In this document: positions 27,037 through 38,050 of the stretch, one piece after another
Layout of the letters: each line of letters opens with the position of its first letter
Numbering within the stretch: the first letter of the stretch is position 1
The notes under the pieces: generated by a model
Databases searched by the model: none
Told to the model about the DNA's origin: nothing
Seen by the model: only the letters and a program-made list of their open reading frames with translations
Source: Agarophyton chilense
Lineage: Eukaryota > Rhodophyta > Florideophyceae > Gracilariales > Gracilariaceae
Length of the DNA: 64,000 nt
Direction of reading: 5' to 3'
NCBI GenBank assembly: GCA_030374765.1
Contig: JARGXX010000073.1
Span: 496,001 to 560,000, forward strand
Made by a program: the position numbers and the translations under genes

Positions 27037-29991
27037 TCAACAACACATGTTGTTCGCCACAACATATGGACCTCTGAACTCCTCACAAGCTAGTTCGAAA
27101 TCCCCTGATTCAGCAAGAATCTCATAGGCTCGCATCATCTCCTGACGAATGACAACCACAGCCGCTTTCTCCATGCCTCGGGACAAGTCGTGATCAATAT
27201 CGAAAGGATCTTCGATGCAGAACAAATGCTTTGATTCGAGGCGCGGTTTTCTTGGGAATCGTATTGTTTTACCGTTCTTTTCAGTTCCTGGCTTGATTGC
27301 AGTACCGTTTGCGTCTCCTTTACCGTTCATTTTACGTTCCAACGCCTCAGGTTTATAACGGGCCTCGATTGCAGCTTCAATATCTTCTTTGAACTGTTTT
27401 TGCTTTCTCTCCCATTCTTGATAGACAGTATCCTCGTCCCACTTCCTGATGGAACGCAAGGCTTTAACGCCTAATCGGATGGAAGCCAAATCAGTTTTGT
27501 ATTTGAATCTGTAGGCATAATACTTGAAAAAACCAAGCAACAGTTCGTGGACAGGGGACAAGTTTTTCGACTTCCATGTATCTTGAGTAACTGATCGATC
27601 AAAGTAAGTATTGTAAATTTTGTTATTGCCATTATCTGTCATTTCTTTGGGAAGGTTAGAGTTGGAACGCACGCGTTTGCCATTGACCATTTGCTGCAAG
27701 CATGGCAGTACTGCAGGCTGTAGCGTTTGCAGGTAGTGGATAGCAAGCAACGTATACGCATATGAGCTCAGAGTGCCGTTGTAGGCATCGTTAAGGTCCC
27801 GTTTCTTTGCCCAATGCTTGACCAGAACACAAAGATATCGAAATCGGGGATCCAATTCAACATAAGCTTTCAGAAGCTCTGTGTTACGGACAGCTAGTAT
27901 GTTATTGACACAGACGTCAACTTGCAGACCCGAAATAGAGTCAAGCATCTTGATCACAGGAACTCGTGCATCCAGTAGTTTCGTCAGGACGACGATTCGA
28001 TTGTGTTCCATAATCGCCGCGAGTCTTGCAAGGATGGCTTTCGCAGAATGCATGGCAGAGTCCAACCCACCATTTTGCTTATTGCCTGCAGTCGCAATTT
28101 CTTTCGGCATGTATAGCGAAGTATCAACATCAGCTGAGCGAAGGCCCAGACCATTACCGGCAGAACCGTACACATGAATATCTGCCTTTGGCCATTCGGC
28201 TTTTATGACCTTCCGGAGTCGTGATATGAGGTCTTCTCGGACTTGAGCATAGTCCTCTGGCGGTGTTAGTTGGGGAAAGAGATCTTCGATCTGCTCAATA
28301 AGTTCAACTTTTGCCTTGTCGGATTGCGTCCTACATATGGGATGCGCGGGAACACGGACGTTAAGTTTCCGAGACACAATTTTGCTACGACCAGTGCGCT
28401 GTCTCAAATGATTGGGGACATGCGTTACATCATAAGGAAACACACGATGCGCTTGCACCGCAGTGGTGTATGCATAGTCGACTTCCGAGTGACGCTCAGA
28501 GTCAGTATCACTAGCCTCCACGTGAAGAGCATCAGCAAAGTTATGAGCCAAGGCGTCATCAAGGCCATTGAAAGTATCTGGGGATGGGATGCGGTCATAC
28601 GGTGATGCTACGGCATGAATGGCATTTGGCAAACTATCGTAGGGTGAATGATGTGCGTCACCATTGAGCACGACAGCCGTCGGGGCCGGATCAGAAGTAT
28701 GTGACGCAGGTGTAGCGTGGCCGTTGGCGTGAAATGCGGAGAAAGCATCGGTCGCTGATGCGGCGAGCGGAGTGGTGGCGATGGGATGGGGGGTAATTAG
28801 GGAGGGCGGTTGAGGATTAGCAGACACATACATAGAGTGGTGGCTGCTGGAAGAATAAGGAGGGGCGTCAGTCTTCATGGAAGCGGACGAGGGAGTGTGC
28901 AACGTAGAGTATGTTGCTGTGTTATCGGTAGGGCTCAAAGGAGGAGGAGTAGGTGTAGTTTGCAGTTGTGAGTGTTCGGAGAGCGGGGAAAGTGTTTGGT
29001 TAGAGTGGGAGGCCGGACTTTTTGGGGAGGAATAGATGGTGGTTGCGAAACGAGCACCAAGACTGGGGGGAGGAGTAAGTGCGCTTATGCGTTTGGCCAT
29101 GCCAAACGTGTTGCTGTTAAGGTTGACGAGAACCGGGTTGTTTGGGTCGGTATCGGGGTGAAAAGTTAGGCCTGCGTGAAAAACTGACTGTTGAAAGGGC
29201 TGGTTGAAGACGAACATATGAAAAAACTGCACCGGATGCGCCATGAAGTTTGATATGTGATGGGCCCATAGGCGGTAGCTAGCGACGTTTCTCGGGTCAT
29301 TCCACAAGGAAGGGTCAAACATCTGCGGCTGATACGGCGGTGTGGGTGGGACGGCGTGGGAGGGAGAGCGTGGTGGCGAACGGCATGTGGCGGAAGGCGA
29401 TTTTAAGTGCTGATTAGATTTAGATGAGTGAGCGGATTCGTTTGCAGAGTGTTGGCGTTGGTTGAGATGGCTGTGACGGCGGTGCTGACAACTTGACTGC
29501 GTGACAGCGTGAGGTTGGCGAAGACAAGATGAAGGTGAGGAGGTGGTGGACGACGACGACGACGACGATGACGACGACGACGCGGGGGAGGAGGAGGAGT
29601 GACTGGAAGACAACGAGGCAGACACTCGGACGCACGGCGTTGTGTGCAGGTCGGAAGGCGAATGAGGCAGCGGCGCAGCCAGCGGCGGCGACGATTTGGA
29701 CGGGCTTTGAGAGCGTGTGCAGGGCGTGGGGGGCGAGCGCGATGAGCGCGGGGAAGTAGGCGGGGTGCGCGGGCGCATTGTAGAGGGCTGTTGGTGGGGG
29801 CGATCGGGGTGCACGCGACGTTGCTGAGGGCGGGTGGACGTCGGGGCAGCAGTTATTGGGGCAGGAGTAGTGGGCGAGGAGACCGCAGAGGGAGAATGAA
29901 CCACTAGCGGCGGTACAAAGTGCGCGACGGCGGAAGCGGAAGAAAGCGAGTCATGTCGCGCCTTGCCGCTGACGACGGCGGCCCATGACAT
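27037..29991 (-). CDS. Non-canonical poly(A)/poly(U) polymerase (Cid1/URT1/TRF4 type)
   Basis: A 984-residue single-exon protein from ATG 29991. Residues 1-540 are Ser/Pro/Thr/His-rich and probably disordered, with a poly-Ser run encoded by a GAC/GTC microsatellite. The nucleotidyltransferase domain starts near 580: HVYGSAGNGLGLRSADVDTSL gives the GS motif and first two catalytic Asp (about 608-625), and LQVDVCVNN gives the third (about 690). The PAP-associated domain follows (RYLCVLVKHWAKKRDLND, GTLSSYAYTLLAIHYLQ, and ELLLGFFKYYAYRF near 805). It would add A or U tails to RNA 3' ends; which nucleotide cannot be read here. The long low-complexity N-terminus resembles plant URT1-type enzymes. 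The C-terminus ends about 150 residues after the PAP-associated part with a basic linker (FPRKPRLESK). Confidence 0.9.
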   Translation of the reverse strand: MSWAAVVSGKARHDSLSSASAVAHFVPPLVVHSPSAVSSPTTPAPITAAPTSTRPQQRRVHPDRPHQQPSTMRPRTPPTSPRSSRSPPTPCTRSQSPSKSSPPLAAPLPHSPSDLHTTPCVRVSASLSSSHSSSSPASSSSSSSSSSSTTSSPSSCLRQPHAVTQSSCQHRRHSHLNQRQHSANESAHSSKSNQHLKSPSATCRSPPRSPSHAVPPTPPYQPQMFDPSLWNDPRNVASYRLWAHHISNFMAHPVQFFHMFVFNQPFQQSVFHAGLTFHPDTDPNNPVLVNLNSNTFGMAKRISALTPPPSLGARFATTIYSSPKSPASHSNQTLSPLSEHSQLQTTPTPPPLSPTDNTATYSTLHTPSSASMKTDAPPYSSSSHHSMYVSANPQPPSLITPHPIATTPLAASATDAFSAFHANGHATPASHTSDPAPTAVVLNGDAHHSPYDSLPNAIHAVASPYDRIPSPDTFNGLDDALAHNFADALHVEASDTDSERHSEVDYAYTTAVQAHRVFPYDVTHVPNHLRQRTGRSKIVSRKLNVRVPAHPICRTQSDKAKVELIEQIEDLFPQLTPPEDYAQVREDLISRLRKVIKAEWPKADIHVYGSAGNGLGLRSADVDTSLYMPKEIATAGNKQNGGLDSAMHSAKAILARLAAIMEHNRIVVLTKLLDARVPVIKMLDSISGLQVDVCVNNILAVRNTELLKAYVELDPRFRYLCVLVKHWAKKRDLNDAYNGTLSSYAYTLLAIHYLQTLQPAVLPCLQQMVNGKRVRSNSNLPKEMTDNGNNKIYNTYFDRSVTQDTWKSKNLSPVHELLLGFFKYYAYRFKYKTDLASIRLGVKALRSIRKWDEDTVYQEWERKQKQFKEDIEAAIEARYKPEALERKMNGKGDANGTAIKPGTEKNGKTIRFPRKPRLESKHLFCIEDPFDIDHDLSRGMEKAAVVVIRQEMMRAYEILAESGDFELACEEFRGPYVVANNMCC
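29544..29585. repeat. GAC/GAT trinucleotide microsatellite
   Basis: A run of GACGACGAC units with one GAT lies in the coding region of the nucleotidyltransferase gene and encodes its poly-Ser tract on the minus strand. It is a likely length-variable site. Confidence 0.85.
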
Positions 29992-30082
29992 GACGCTAGG
30001 GCGAGTAGGACGCGGGGAGGGGTGCGGGGCCGGAATGGAAACAGAGGCGGGAGATTCGGCGAAGGGCGGCGGCTTCCGCTGG

Positions 30083-30186
30083 GAGGGGAAGGGAGGGGAA
30101 GGGAGGGGACGGGGGGAGGGAGGAGACGGGGGAGAAATCTGTTTGGAGAAGCGTCGACGCTAAGGGAGGGGGGGGGGGGGGGGAGG
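30083..30186 (+). repeat. G-run tract upstream of nucleotidyltransferase gene
   Basis: Repeated GGGAGGGGAA units (about 30083-30120), an AGACGGGGGAG block, and then a run of about 18 G from 30164 lie 90-195 bp upstream of the minus-strand ATG. Four or more G-runs with short loops satisfy the simple G-quadruplex pattern on the plus strand, giving a C-rich 5' leader on the mRNA strand. Confidence 0.7.
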
Positions 30187-30189
30187 GAG

Positions 30190-31837
30190 AGGCGACGTGA
30201 GGGGCTTGTGTAGACTTGTGTAGAGTGCGGGCGCGGGCGAGGGTGTTGGCAGGCGGCGGGGCCAGTAGCCACGTGCGACCGCACACAATGCGTTTGGCAG
30301 CCGATTCAAGCGCGAGGTGCGCTCGGCGAGCGCAGCAGCGGCAACGCGACAGCGCCCAAATTTGGGCATGCGGACGCCAGGGGACGACGCCAGCGAGCCA
30401 CGCGTGACCAGTAGCGCTGTGTGCTCGACGCGCCACCATTGGCTGTTGCGCGCACAATTACTGGCATCGGCTGCCCAATGATGTGCCACCGCTCTACGCC
30501 AATGTGCTACGAGTTTCTATATGGTCATGCATTGCCACATGTGCTGCAATTGAAATCCATATCAATTGATCAAAATGGCTCCCCACAACAAATAAAGATA
30601 ATTCGGCAAATTTGAGTTCGGAATCGCTTTTCTCGTGTGAAAATCAAGGTTGAACACATAAAACTGCTCTTTTATATCGGTAACAGAATATAACAAGGAA
30701 GAAAATGTCTAAAAGAGATATGCACAGTCGTGTGCATACGCATATAAACGTGTGGTTTTCTCCTCGATGGATACTGCAACGTAGCTCAAAGACGAAAACA
30801 GCTTGGCCAAAATTGAAAGAATACCAGTAGAGGATTTACACAAAAATATGATCCCGAGAACACCCTGCACAAGTGTACATATTACATTGGTGAAAACAGT
30901 AAAATCAAAATTTAGTACGAATGCGTTGTGTAACTTTACACAAGAGTGTACGTAGGTGAAGATGAACTGAAGTAGCGAGCTACTGTACGCGCCACTGTAA
31001 TGTGGCTGTCAGCATGCCGAGCGTCAGGAACTTTGCCGGCGTCGCAACAACTGTACTTAACCAGCGGCGCTCAGCGGGAGACCCGTCTTTTGTATGTCTA
31101 TTTTTCTTGCAAAGAACAAATACACCTAGTCTAATGCAACAGCATTTTCTATTAGAAAAATTTCAGTGCTCTCTTATGTTGGAAGGTCTAAATAGACTAG
31201 ACCGCCCTACATCAATACAAGAGCAAGTACTGATAGCTAAATCGTATTAACAGATTATCGGCCCAGCTTGATCTCTGTGGTTGCCAATTTGAATCCCAAT
31301 ATGTGATGACAAACAGCACCTTAAATGCACCTCCCCGTGACCACCTAGAAAAGAGAGCAACCGTAAGTTGGGTGGCCAGTGAGATACATGTTTTCATCAG
31401 GCATGGCCACCCCGGTCCCTATTGTACAGTCAAGTATCTACTAGACTACTTCTCCCGCTTTTAGATTTTAGAGTCCAACATAAAGACAAGTCTAGTGTTT
31501 TTACGATTTTCCTGACCCGCGTGCACTGTACATCACCTTTTTCTGACTTGATCTCAGTACGCCAGTCGTTTTTGTTGTATTCTTCAGTGTTTTGTATTGC
31601 CAAACCTGACAGGTGTCTTCAATCTCCACCGCCTAGGTCGATCCCTTTGTGCGCTCTTCAAAACCAACAGAGCATGCACGCCAGCTACCGTTTTGGTTTG
31701 TACCACATTTTGGGCATCCGACTTACAATTTGGTTTTCACCATGTTTCGAATTGAAAAGGAGAATTTGGAATTATTTACGTACCGTTTGATGAAAGAGTC
31801 ACATAAATAGCAAGTGCTGACCCATTAGTTTATCTTA
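30190..31837. other. Gene-free spacer with start of gypsy B
   Basis: About 1.6 kb with no ORF I would call. The first 300 bp is GC-rich (promoter of the nucleotidyltransferase gene); the rest is AT-rich. Its right part probably includes the 5' LTR of the outermost gypsy element, since gag begins just after it, but no LTR boundary could be found. Confidence 0.4.
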
Positions 31838-33098
31838 ATGGAGATAGTATCAAAAAACGCGCCAAGTCGCCTCACTAGGGCGCCTAATGCACCAGTTGGT
31901 GGTCTCCCCCCGGGAAAGACTTGCACAGTCAATTATGTACAACCCGGAGGAACTTCTTCGGAAGCTGAGAATCACTCATGTCAATTCGGCAGGACGAGAG
32001 ACAGAAGGTCTCTAGACAGAAGCTCTAAATACCAATGTGGTTGAATAACAGGATGAATCCCTTTGTCTTCGTCTAGATATCGATTCAATTACCCGTGTTG
32101 TTGTGGGTCGGGCCTATCAGAAATAGATGGGTCGTTTGTTAGTACTTATCATTAATTACCTCTAGAACGAGGTAAGAGGACAACTCGACCAATTGGTAGC
32201 GCTATCTTTACCGACCCATGGGGTTTGCGGACCCGAAAGAGAGCGAAAGCAAACACCGCAAAGGTGGAGGCCCAAGCCCCTGTTCAGAAACTTCATAGTA
32301 TTTTAGATCTCCAAAACAACCTTCCAATTTCCCAAATTTGTGGTAAGCTGCACGAACAAATTCGGAGAGGTGTAGAGCCTTCGGCGATGGAGAGCCCAGA
32401 GTATTATCATCTACCGAAACCTAATGGTAGAGCTGCGCAGGGAACCATTTGCAGAGAACCTGGTGGTAAAGATGGGTCGTCGAGCTCGATAGAAGAGCGA
32501 TAGCGACAACCATCTGGTAAGAAAACGAAGAATCCTAGAAGGGCGAAGAGAAAGGGGCATCGGTCGGACCCTGATTCTTCGAGCTCGGAAACCGAATCTT
32601 GTGGGTCACCGGATGACAACCGAAGAGGTTCACCGAAACGCAGGAAGGATTCCCGTCGTAAGGAGAGGGAAAAAACCGCAAGGGTAAGAGCAAACTGTAG
32701 GACTCGTCGGAGTCAGATTCAGACACCGATCTCGACCTACAGGTGATCGTTCTGTTGAACGGCATTTTTACCAAGACGGTGAACTAACAAACCTATAGGT
32801 TGAAGAACGAGAACTCTGAGTATACCAAAGAGGTGGCTCAGAAGATAACTAAGCATCAATGGAAGCTTAGTTTCCAGAAGGAGGATACACATTTTTCGGG
32901 AGATGACCTCATCGCTATCATCGACTACCTCCAGAAGATCTAAAAATAGCATGTGACCGAAATGGAGTTTCAGATCGTGCCGCAATGTGGTTATTTCAGA
33001 TTTACCTAAAAAATCAGGCCGCCGACATGTTGCACAGCCGCTTACAGGGCAATAAAATGGCTGTGGATGATGGACAGACGGAAATGCTGACTACATAC
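31838..33098 (+). pseudogene. gag: Outermost gypsy (B) gag, 5' part
   Basis: ATG at 31838 (MEIVSKNAPSRL) starts a degraded frame. Later blocks look like gypsy Gag: a basic/acidic KGHRSDPDSSSSETES linker (about 32545-32610), NSEYTKEVAQKI and FSGDDLIAIIDYL (about 32810-32930), and MWLFQIYLKNQAADML (32985 on). The frame is cut at 33098 by an LTR; the continuation is at 63416-64000. Several stops and frame changes show it is dead. Confidence 0.6.
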
Positions 33099-33545
33099 TG
33101 TAACGCAATGACGGGTTGGGTCAGCGTACGGACCTCGACCGGTGGTAGCGTGGTAGAGCGGGTCCTGAGGTTCGAATCCTTGACGGCGGCACTCCCAGAG
33201 TACTTGGTGCAATGGGCTGGCGTTTTCTGCGTAGTCCTACAGGTTGGAGCTACGGAATCGATGGCTTGAAGACCAAAGAGTGGAACTAATATACCAAAGG
33301 GGGTTACTTAGTATCCTGAGCGTGCCTACCTTACTCTAAGGGACAAGCTTCACTCGAGCCCAGTATATAGTACTGGCGAGGCGCTGAGATCTCCCTGGCA
33401 CTGTAATGCTAATCTATTACACTAAATAAAATATATTAATAATCTACATGAGTCCACCTGAGGTCGGCCCGTCCACGTGTCGCCTGTAAGATACCGCAGG
33501 GCCCGGCGGCTTACAGAGCTCAACCGTTCTCATCGATCCTTCACA
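33099..33545 (-). repeat. 3' LTR of gypsy C
   Basis: 447 bp, matching 62964-63410 over its full length with scattered substitutions. Plus-strand ends are TGTAACGC and CCTTCACA. It carries TGGTAGAGCGG and GGTTCGAATCC, resembling RNA polymerase III A and B boxes, 7 bp apart (about 33150-33180). Confidence 0.9.
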
Positions 33546-33864
33546 TATCTCCTTCCTTAAGATTCGACCGTCACGGCGAAGTCCAAATGGCCTCACACCT
33601 TCCTGGGGGTCTGGCTCTAGTTGGACGTATGGGTTAACATCCAATATTGCCTTCGGAATCGGAACGTCGTGATCCTGAGCGTCCTAATGGCCTGGAAACG
33701 AGCGGAGCCGTGCCCGAAATGTCGGCGTCTTATAATCAATCTGGGGGTTAGTTGTTTTCGGTACCAGTGGACGCGACAGGGTGTCGCATCGCCACCCCCC
33801 TCGGGGGTACCAGTGCGTAAGAGCTGACCATTGGCGCCAGGTTGGCAATTAGTTCACCCGAGGT

Positions 33865-33869
33865 ACTGT
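33865..33869. repeat. Target-site duplication ACTGT (left) of copia
   Basis: ACTGT here is repeated exactly at 39873-39877 and brackets the copia LTRs. Confidence 0.9.
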
Positions 33870-34497
33870 TGTGAGATCATTTGAGTTCAGCGCCATGATG
33901 TATCTACTACGTGGAATAGTTTCGGCACAAGCCGGAAGATCACTGTCCTCAGTTCGCTTTATTCTCGTCTCCCCTCTTTCTCTCCTTTTATACTCATGAT
34001 CTATCCTCTCTATTACGCCTGTCCCTTCGATCCCTATTCTATGCATTCGAGTTCCGTCGTATTGTTGCGAGCTTCTAATGCTAATAACGCCTACAGTCCT
34101 GTTGCATTGTTCTAATGCTATCGCCGCCCATACGTCCTTATCTTCATCTGTCCTGCTGCCCTCCGTGTCCAATCTCTCGTTGTGTGGCCCCTCCCCTCCC
34201 GGGCGTTCCTTCATCAGTGAGCATTCTGCTCTCGTACTCTTGCACTAAACCTCAATCGTCTTGTCGCTCGTCCGCGGACTACTTCGCCGCGCTCGTTTCT
34301 GTAGTTGCATTCCCTCGTTAAGCAGTCCCCTCTCTTTTGTGCCCCTTGCTCTTCCGTGCTCCGTTTTGCACTCAGTATAGTATTCGGTTGTAACCTTTTC
34401 CTTGCAGCTGCATTAGCTCTTGTCAATGTGTCATATACGGTGACATCGCGGCGCAATTGTTACAAGTCCCTTTCCATGCAGATTCAAACATGTCACA
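33870..34497 (-). repeat. copia 3' LTR
   Basis: 628 bp. It is preceded on the minus strand by GATTGGAGGGTA, a short purine-rich tract that could prime plus-strand synthesis. Both LTRs contain the same short ORFs, which are not genes. Confidence 0.92.
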
Positions 34498-34604
34498 TAC
34501 CCTCCAATCGCCGCAATAGGGCCGAAGAACTATTGGGGTGACTCATGTAGCTTCGGGAACGATAGCCACAAGAACATTCAGAGCGTTTAACCATTTTCAA
34601 CGTT

Positions 34605-37600
34605 CTATGCCCAAGTTTCGCTATCGAGTTCATAGCCAGAAGAAATGTCTATGCAGAGAATACCTGTTGTTGCGACACGATTAAGTAGGCGATGCATCCG
34701 AAGGTCGCGCTTGGTTAGTGCGTCCGCGAGGTTGATCTTACCGGGTATCCATCGGAGGAAATCCAAATCGCGGGCTTCAAACGAATGACGGATACGCTCC
34801 ACAGTTTGCCTGAGCCTATACTCCTTACCTTCGTGTAAGGTAGTGATTGTGTCGTAGAGCCCCCGCAAATCCACGTGCAACGCGTGCTTGATGCCACAGT
34901 CGCTGTCGAAAGATCGGAGTGAGCTTCGCAAGTGAAAGCCTCGATCGTCTGAATCCGCGCATGCTATGATCTCCGCGCCGTAGGAGCTGTGGCTCACCCG
35001 GCGCTGTTTGTTGCTTGTCCAATCAATGAGGTGGTTAAGTTGCTTCTCGGAGTCGGAGTTAACCAGAATGCCTGTGAGGATACCAGTCTGTCCGTAGCAT
35101 TGATGGGCCCCAATGTTAAAGGCCGCATCTGAGAACGTACACACTTCGGCGGAGATGATCGGGCCGCTGGTTGCTCGGTACAGGATGGACGGCGTCAATG
35201 CTCCAAGCTCCTTCAGAATATTATTGGCTTCACTGAGGTGGCAGACCTTCAAGCAGGCTAATTTCTGTTCTATGGCTGAAGCAGCATACGTAGCTTGCGG
35301 GAGCACTCCACTTCCAACCCATAACAGTGCACCAGCGAGGCCTTTGTACAAGGTGATCTCTTCCGGAGTGGCCTTCTCGTTATCCGCCTCACGGCGTGTC
35401 CGGGTCAGAGGAAGCGGAGCCATTGAATCCATGTATGACTGCATATTGATGAGGACATCGCCATTCCTTGTCTGGGTGATGCTGCAGCCGTTGAACTCGA
35501 GTCGGGTGTCTAGTAGGACCTTACTGATTCGAAATCGGGTACGAAGACGCTCAGAGAATTCTCGCATATGCTCCACTTTGCCACTCATAAGCAGGTCGTC
35601 TGTTACCTTAGCTACCAATAGTGTGGTCTTCCTGTTGGAATCCCGCAGCCTATATAACTGACTAATCCCGAAAATTCGTTCAATCCCAGCGTCGTGAAGT
35701 AACCAGGTCTCAAAGGTCTTCTGCCATTGCCTGCCAGCTTCCACAATCCCGTATGGCAACTTAGTCAGCTTCCATAGAGTTCTACGACTGCCGCTCCATT
35801 CTTTAGGGGGTCTCACGTAGATATCACGGCGGATAGGGCCACTCTGCAGGTAGGCTCCTTTTACATCCGCATGTCCTAACCTGAAACCCAAGAACGTGGT
35901 CAGACATAACAGCAGACGAATCACCGCGAACTGCGCCGTTGAGGAATCTTTCCTAATATTGTCCTTCTCGTCGTCTCGATTTCCATGCGGCACAATCCTC
36001 CCTTTCATCCGGCGATCACCGCTTACCTCTTGCTTCATCTTATATATGACATGCGACGTGATTACGTTCGCGTCTGGGGGAACATCGCCCTCCTCAACTT
36101 CGACATATGCCTCGCTCCAGTTGGAGTCGTGCTCTTCCTTGAACGCTTCGTCCAAGATATATGGAGGAGCATATTCCAGCTTCGACCGCGAGAGCTGGCT
36201 GTTCCCCATTTGCTCATGGATCTTTGCAAGGACCTGTTGCTTACTCGACTTGAGCTTCGTGAGTGGCACCTCGTCACGTGTGATGCTGACATTCCCAATA
36301 TCCTTAAGCGGATTTCCTAGGCAATTTGAGGCCATCAGTGTAGGATGAAACCGAGGCACATGCGGTTCCGTGACGTCGGGGGGGATACTATTTGTCTCGG
36401 GAGCTGTTGCTGTTGTTCGCGGAGGCGGAGTGTCCGGGATTGCCGTAGAAGTATGGTCGACTGAGACAATTCTGTCACTGCTGTCGGGCGTAGCGCCTGA
36501 AGCTAAGGCTGACTGACTCGGCGGTGGAAGCTGTTGACACTCGGCGGTTGTCGCTTCCTCTTCCATGGAGCGGGACATTAAATCGTCCGTCAACGGCCCT
36601 TGTGGGGCGATTCTGATGTCCTCGTAGGCCACATTCATAGGCCGACCCCGAGATGACCTCCTGCATAACACGCCATACCGACTGGCCTCGACCACAGCAG
36701 CCCTGACCCATCCCTTCTTAACACTATTGGAACTGGTATTATAGAAGACATACACGGGTGTTTTTGGATTCAACAAGTTGTCGGGGATAGTATGGGGGTC
36801 CCTGGATCTCAGCAGCTTCTGTACAGCCCGTGTGGCAGTGGCTTCACAATGCGCATCGAGAAGGGACTGGGAGACATGCGAAGCAGGTAGCCCTAGTATT
36901 GAAGGCGAGTATCCCCGCGCAAGTTGGAACGAGCTCATGATACTGGAACCGGAGAAGAGGTTGGTCAGGAACGAGGATCGAGCGATTACGACGTGTACCG
37001 GTACCGACGGTAGTTCCTTCACCATGCGATCATACACGGGTCGAAATACCCCATTGTTCCTCTCAACTATCCCGTTTTTGTGATGCCTCCGGGACGGACG
37101 AGGATTCATGCGGATTCCATGGAGCTCAAGCAACTTCCGTATCTTGGGCACTTGGAATTCGGGGTCCGAACTAAAACTTTCGGGTGCCCCATGCACGTTA
37201 ACCCAGTGTACGTCGATAAGGCTAGCCATTACATCGGCTCTCCTGTTAAATGCCACTACCCGTTCTCCATACCTTGTACCAGTGTCAACCATATTCAGCA
37301 CTACCACCTTGCTTCCGTTGTAGTCTACCCACATGAAATCTGCCTGGAGCTCCACATTGAACTCTTGATTAATGTGCGATAGTGAAATCTTTTTGACATT
37401 CCGCGGTTGCCCTTCCGATGAGCAGATATCACAGGCAGTATGAACTGCGTCGAATGCGTTTTCAAGAGAGGGAGTGAGGAACCTGGCAGTCCGATAGAGA
37501 GCCTTCATCTCCTCGGATGGCGCACGTGTAAACCTGTGAATTTTCTTGGCTAGGGATAAGTCTGCCCGTCCATGCGTATTCGCAAGCAAGCTCTGTGATG

Positions 37601-38050
37601 TTGACCTTGGGTGAGGAGCGAACTCTAGTCTGAGGGGAGGGTCCCAGTCTGATTCGGTCAGGTAGGTGATGAATCTCCTGGGCTTGGTGTCCATCGGCCT
37701 CCGAAACACTATGCATGGAGGGGAGCTGAGGTTGAGGGTGTTCGCGTACCTCTTCACATCCAGCCAGAGGATCATGGGAGATGAACCGTCTACGAGATCA
37801 AATGTAAACGACGTGGGCAACCCTGAGGTGTCAGCTATGGTGACAGTCCAGGAAGCGGTGATCTTCTTCGCATCTGCACATTGAATGCCCCATCCGTGAA
37901 AGTAAACCTTCTGCGGTGGCTTGAGATTGAGCTGGATTCCAAGCGCATCGCACAACCGCATCGCATTTAACACGCCCCCTGTCGACGTGGGGGCACCCTC
38001 GTCGAGTATTGGGTTAGGATCTGCGGGGGCTGATGCAGATCCTATTGACG
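34605..38050 (-). CDS. pol: copia Pol (PR-IN-RT-RNase H), reached by -1 frameshift
   Basis: The frame is open from the slippery site at 38051-38057 to 34605, about 1150 codons; the first ATG is at 37973, after the protease start. Protease: ILDEGAPTS near 38000, where the usual Asp-Ser/Thr-Gly reads D-E-G. Integrase follows: CDICSSEGQ zinc-binding remnant, core D in ELQADFMWVDY, D in SFSSDPEFQ, and E in HHKNGIVERNN. RT: GHADVKGAYLQS with the first catalytic Asp and VTDDLLMSGK with the Asp pair. RNase H near the C-terminus: CTFSDAAFN, SHSSYGAEI, LHVDLRGLYD, PGKINLADALTK. IN before RT defines Ty1/copia. No internal stop was found. The altered protease triad could impair processing. Confidence 0.88.

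Noticed and set aside
33140-33185. tRNA gene
   Set aside because: The B box is perfect, but the distance to the A box is too short and no acceptor or anticodon stem can be formed.
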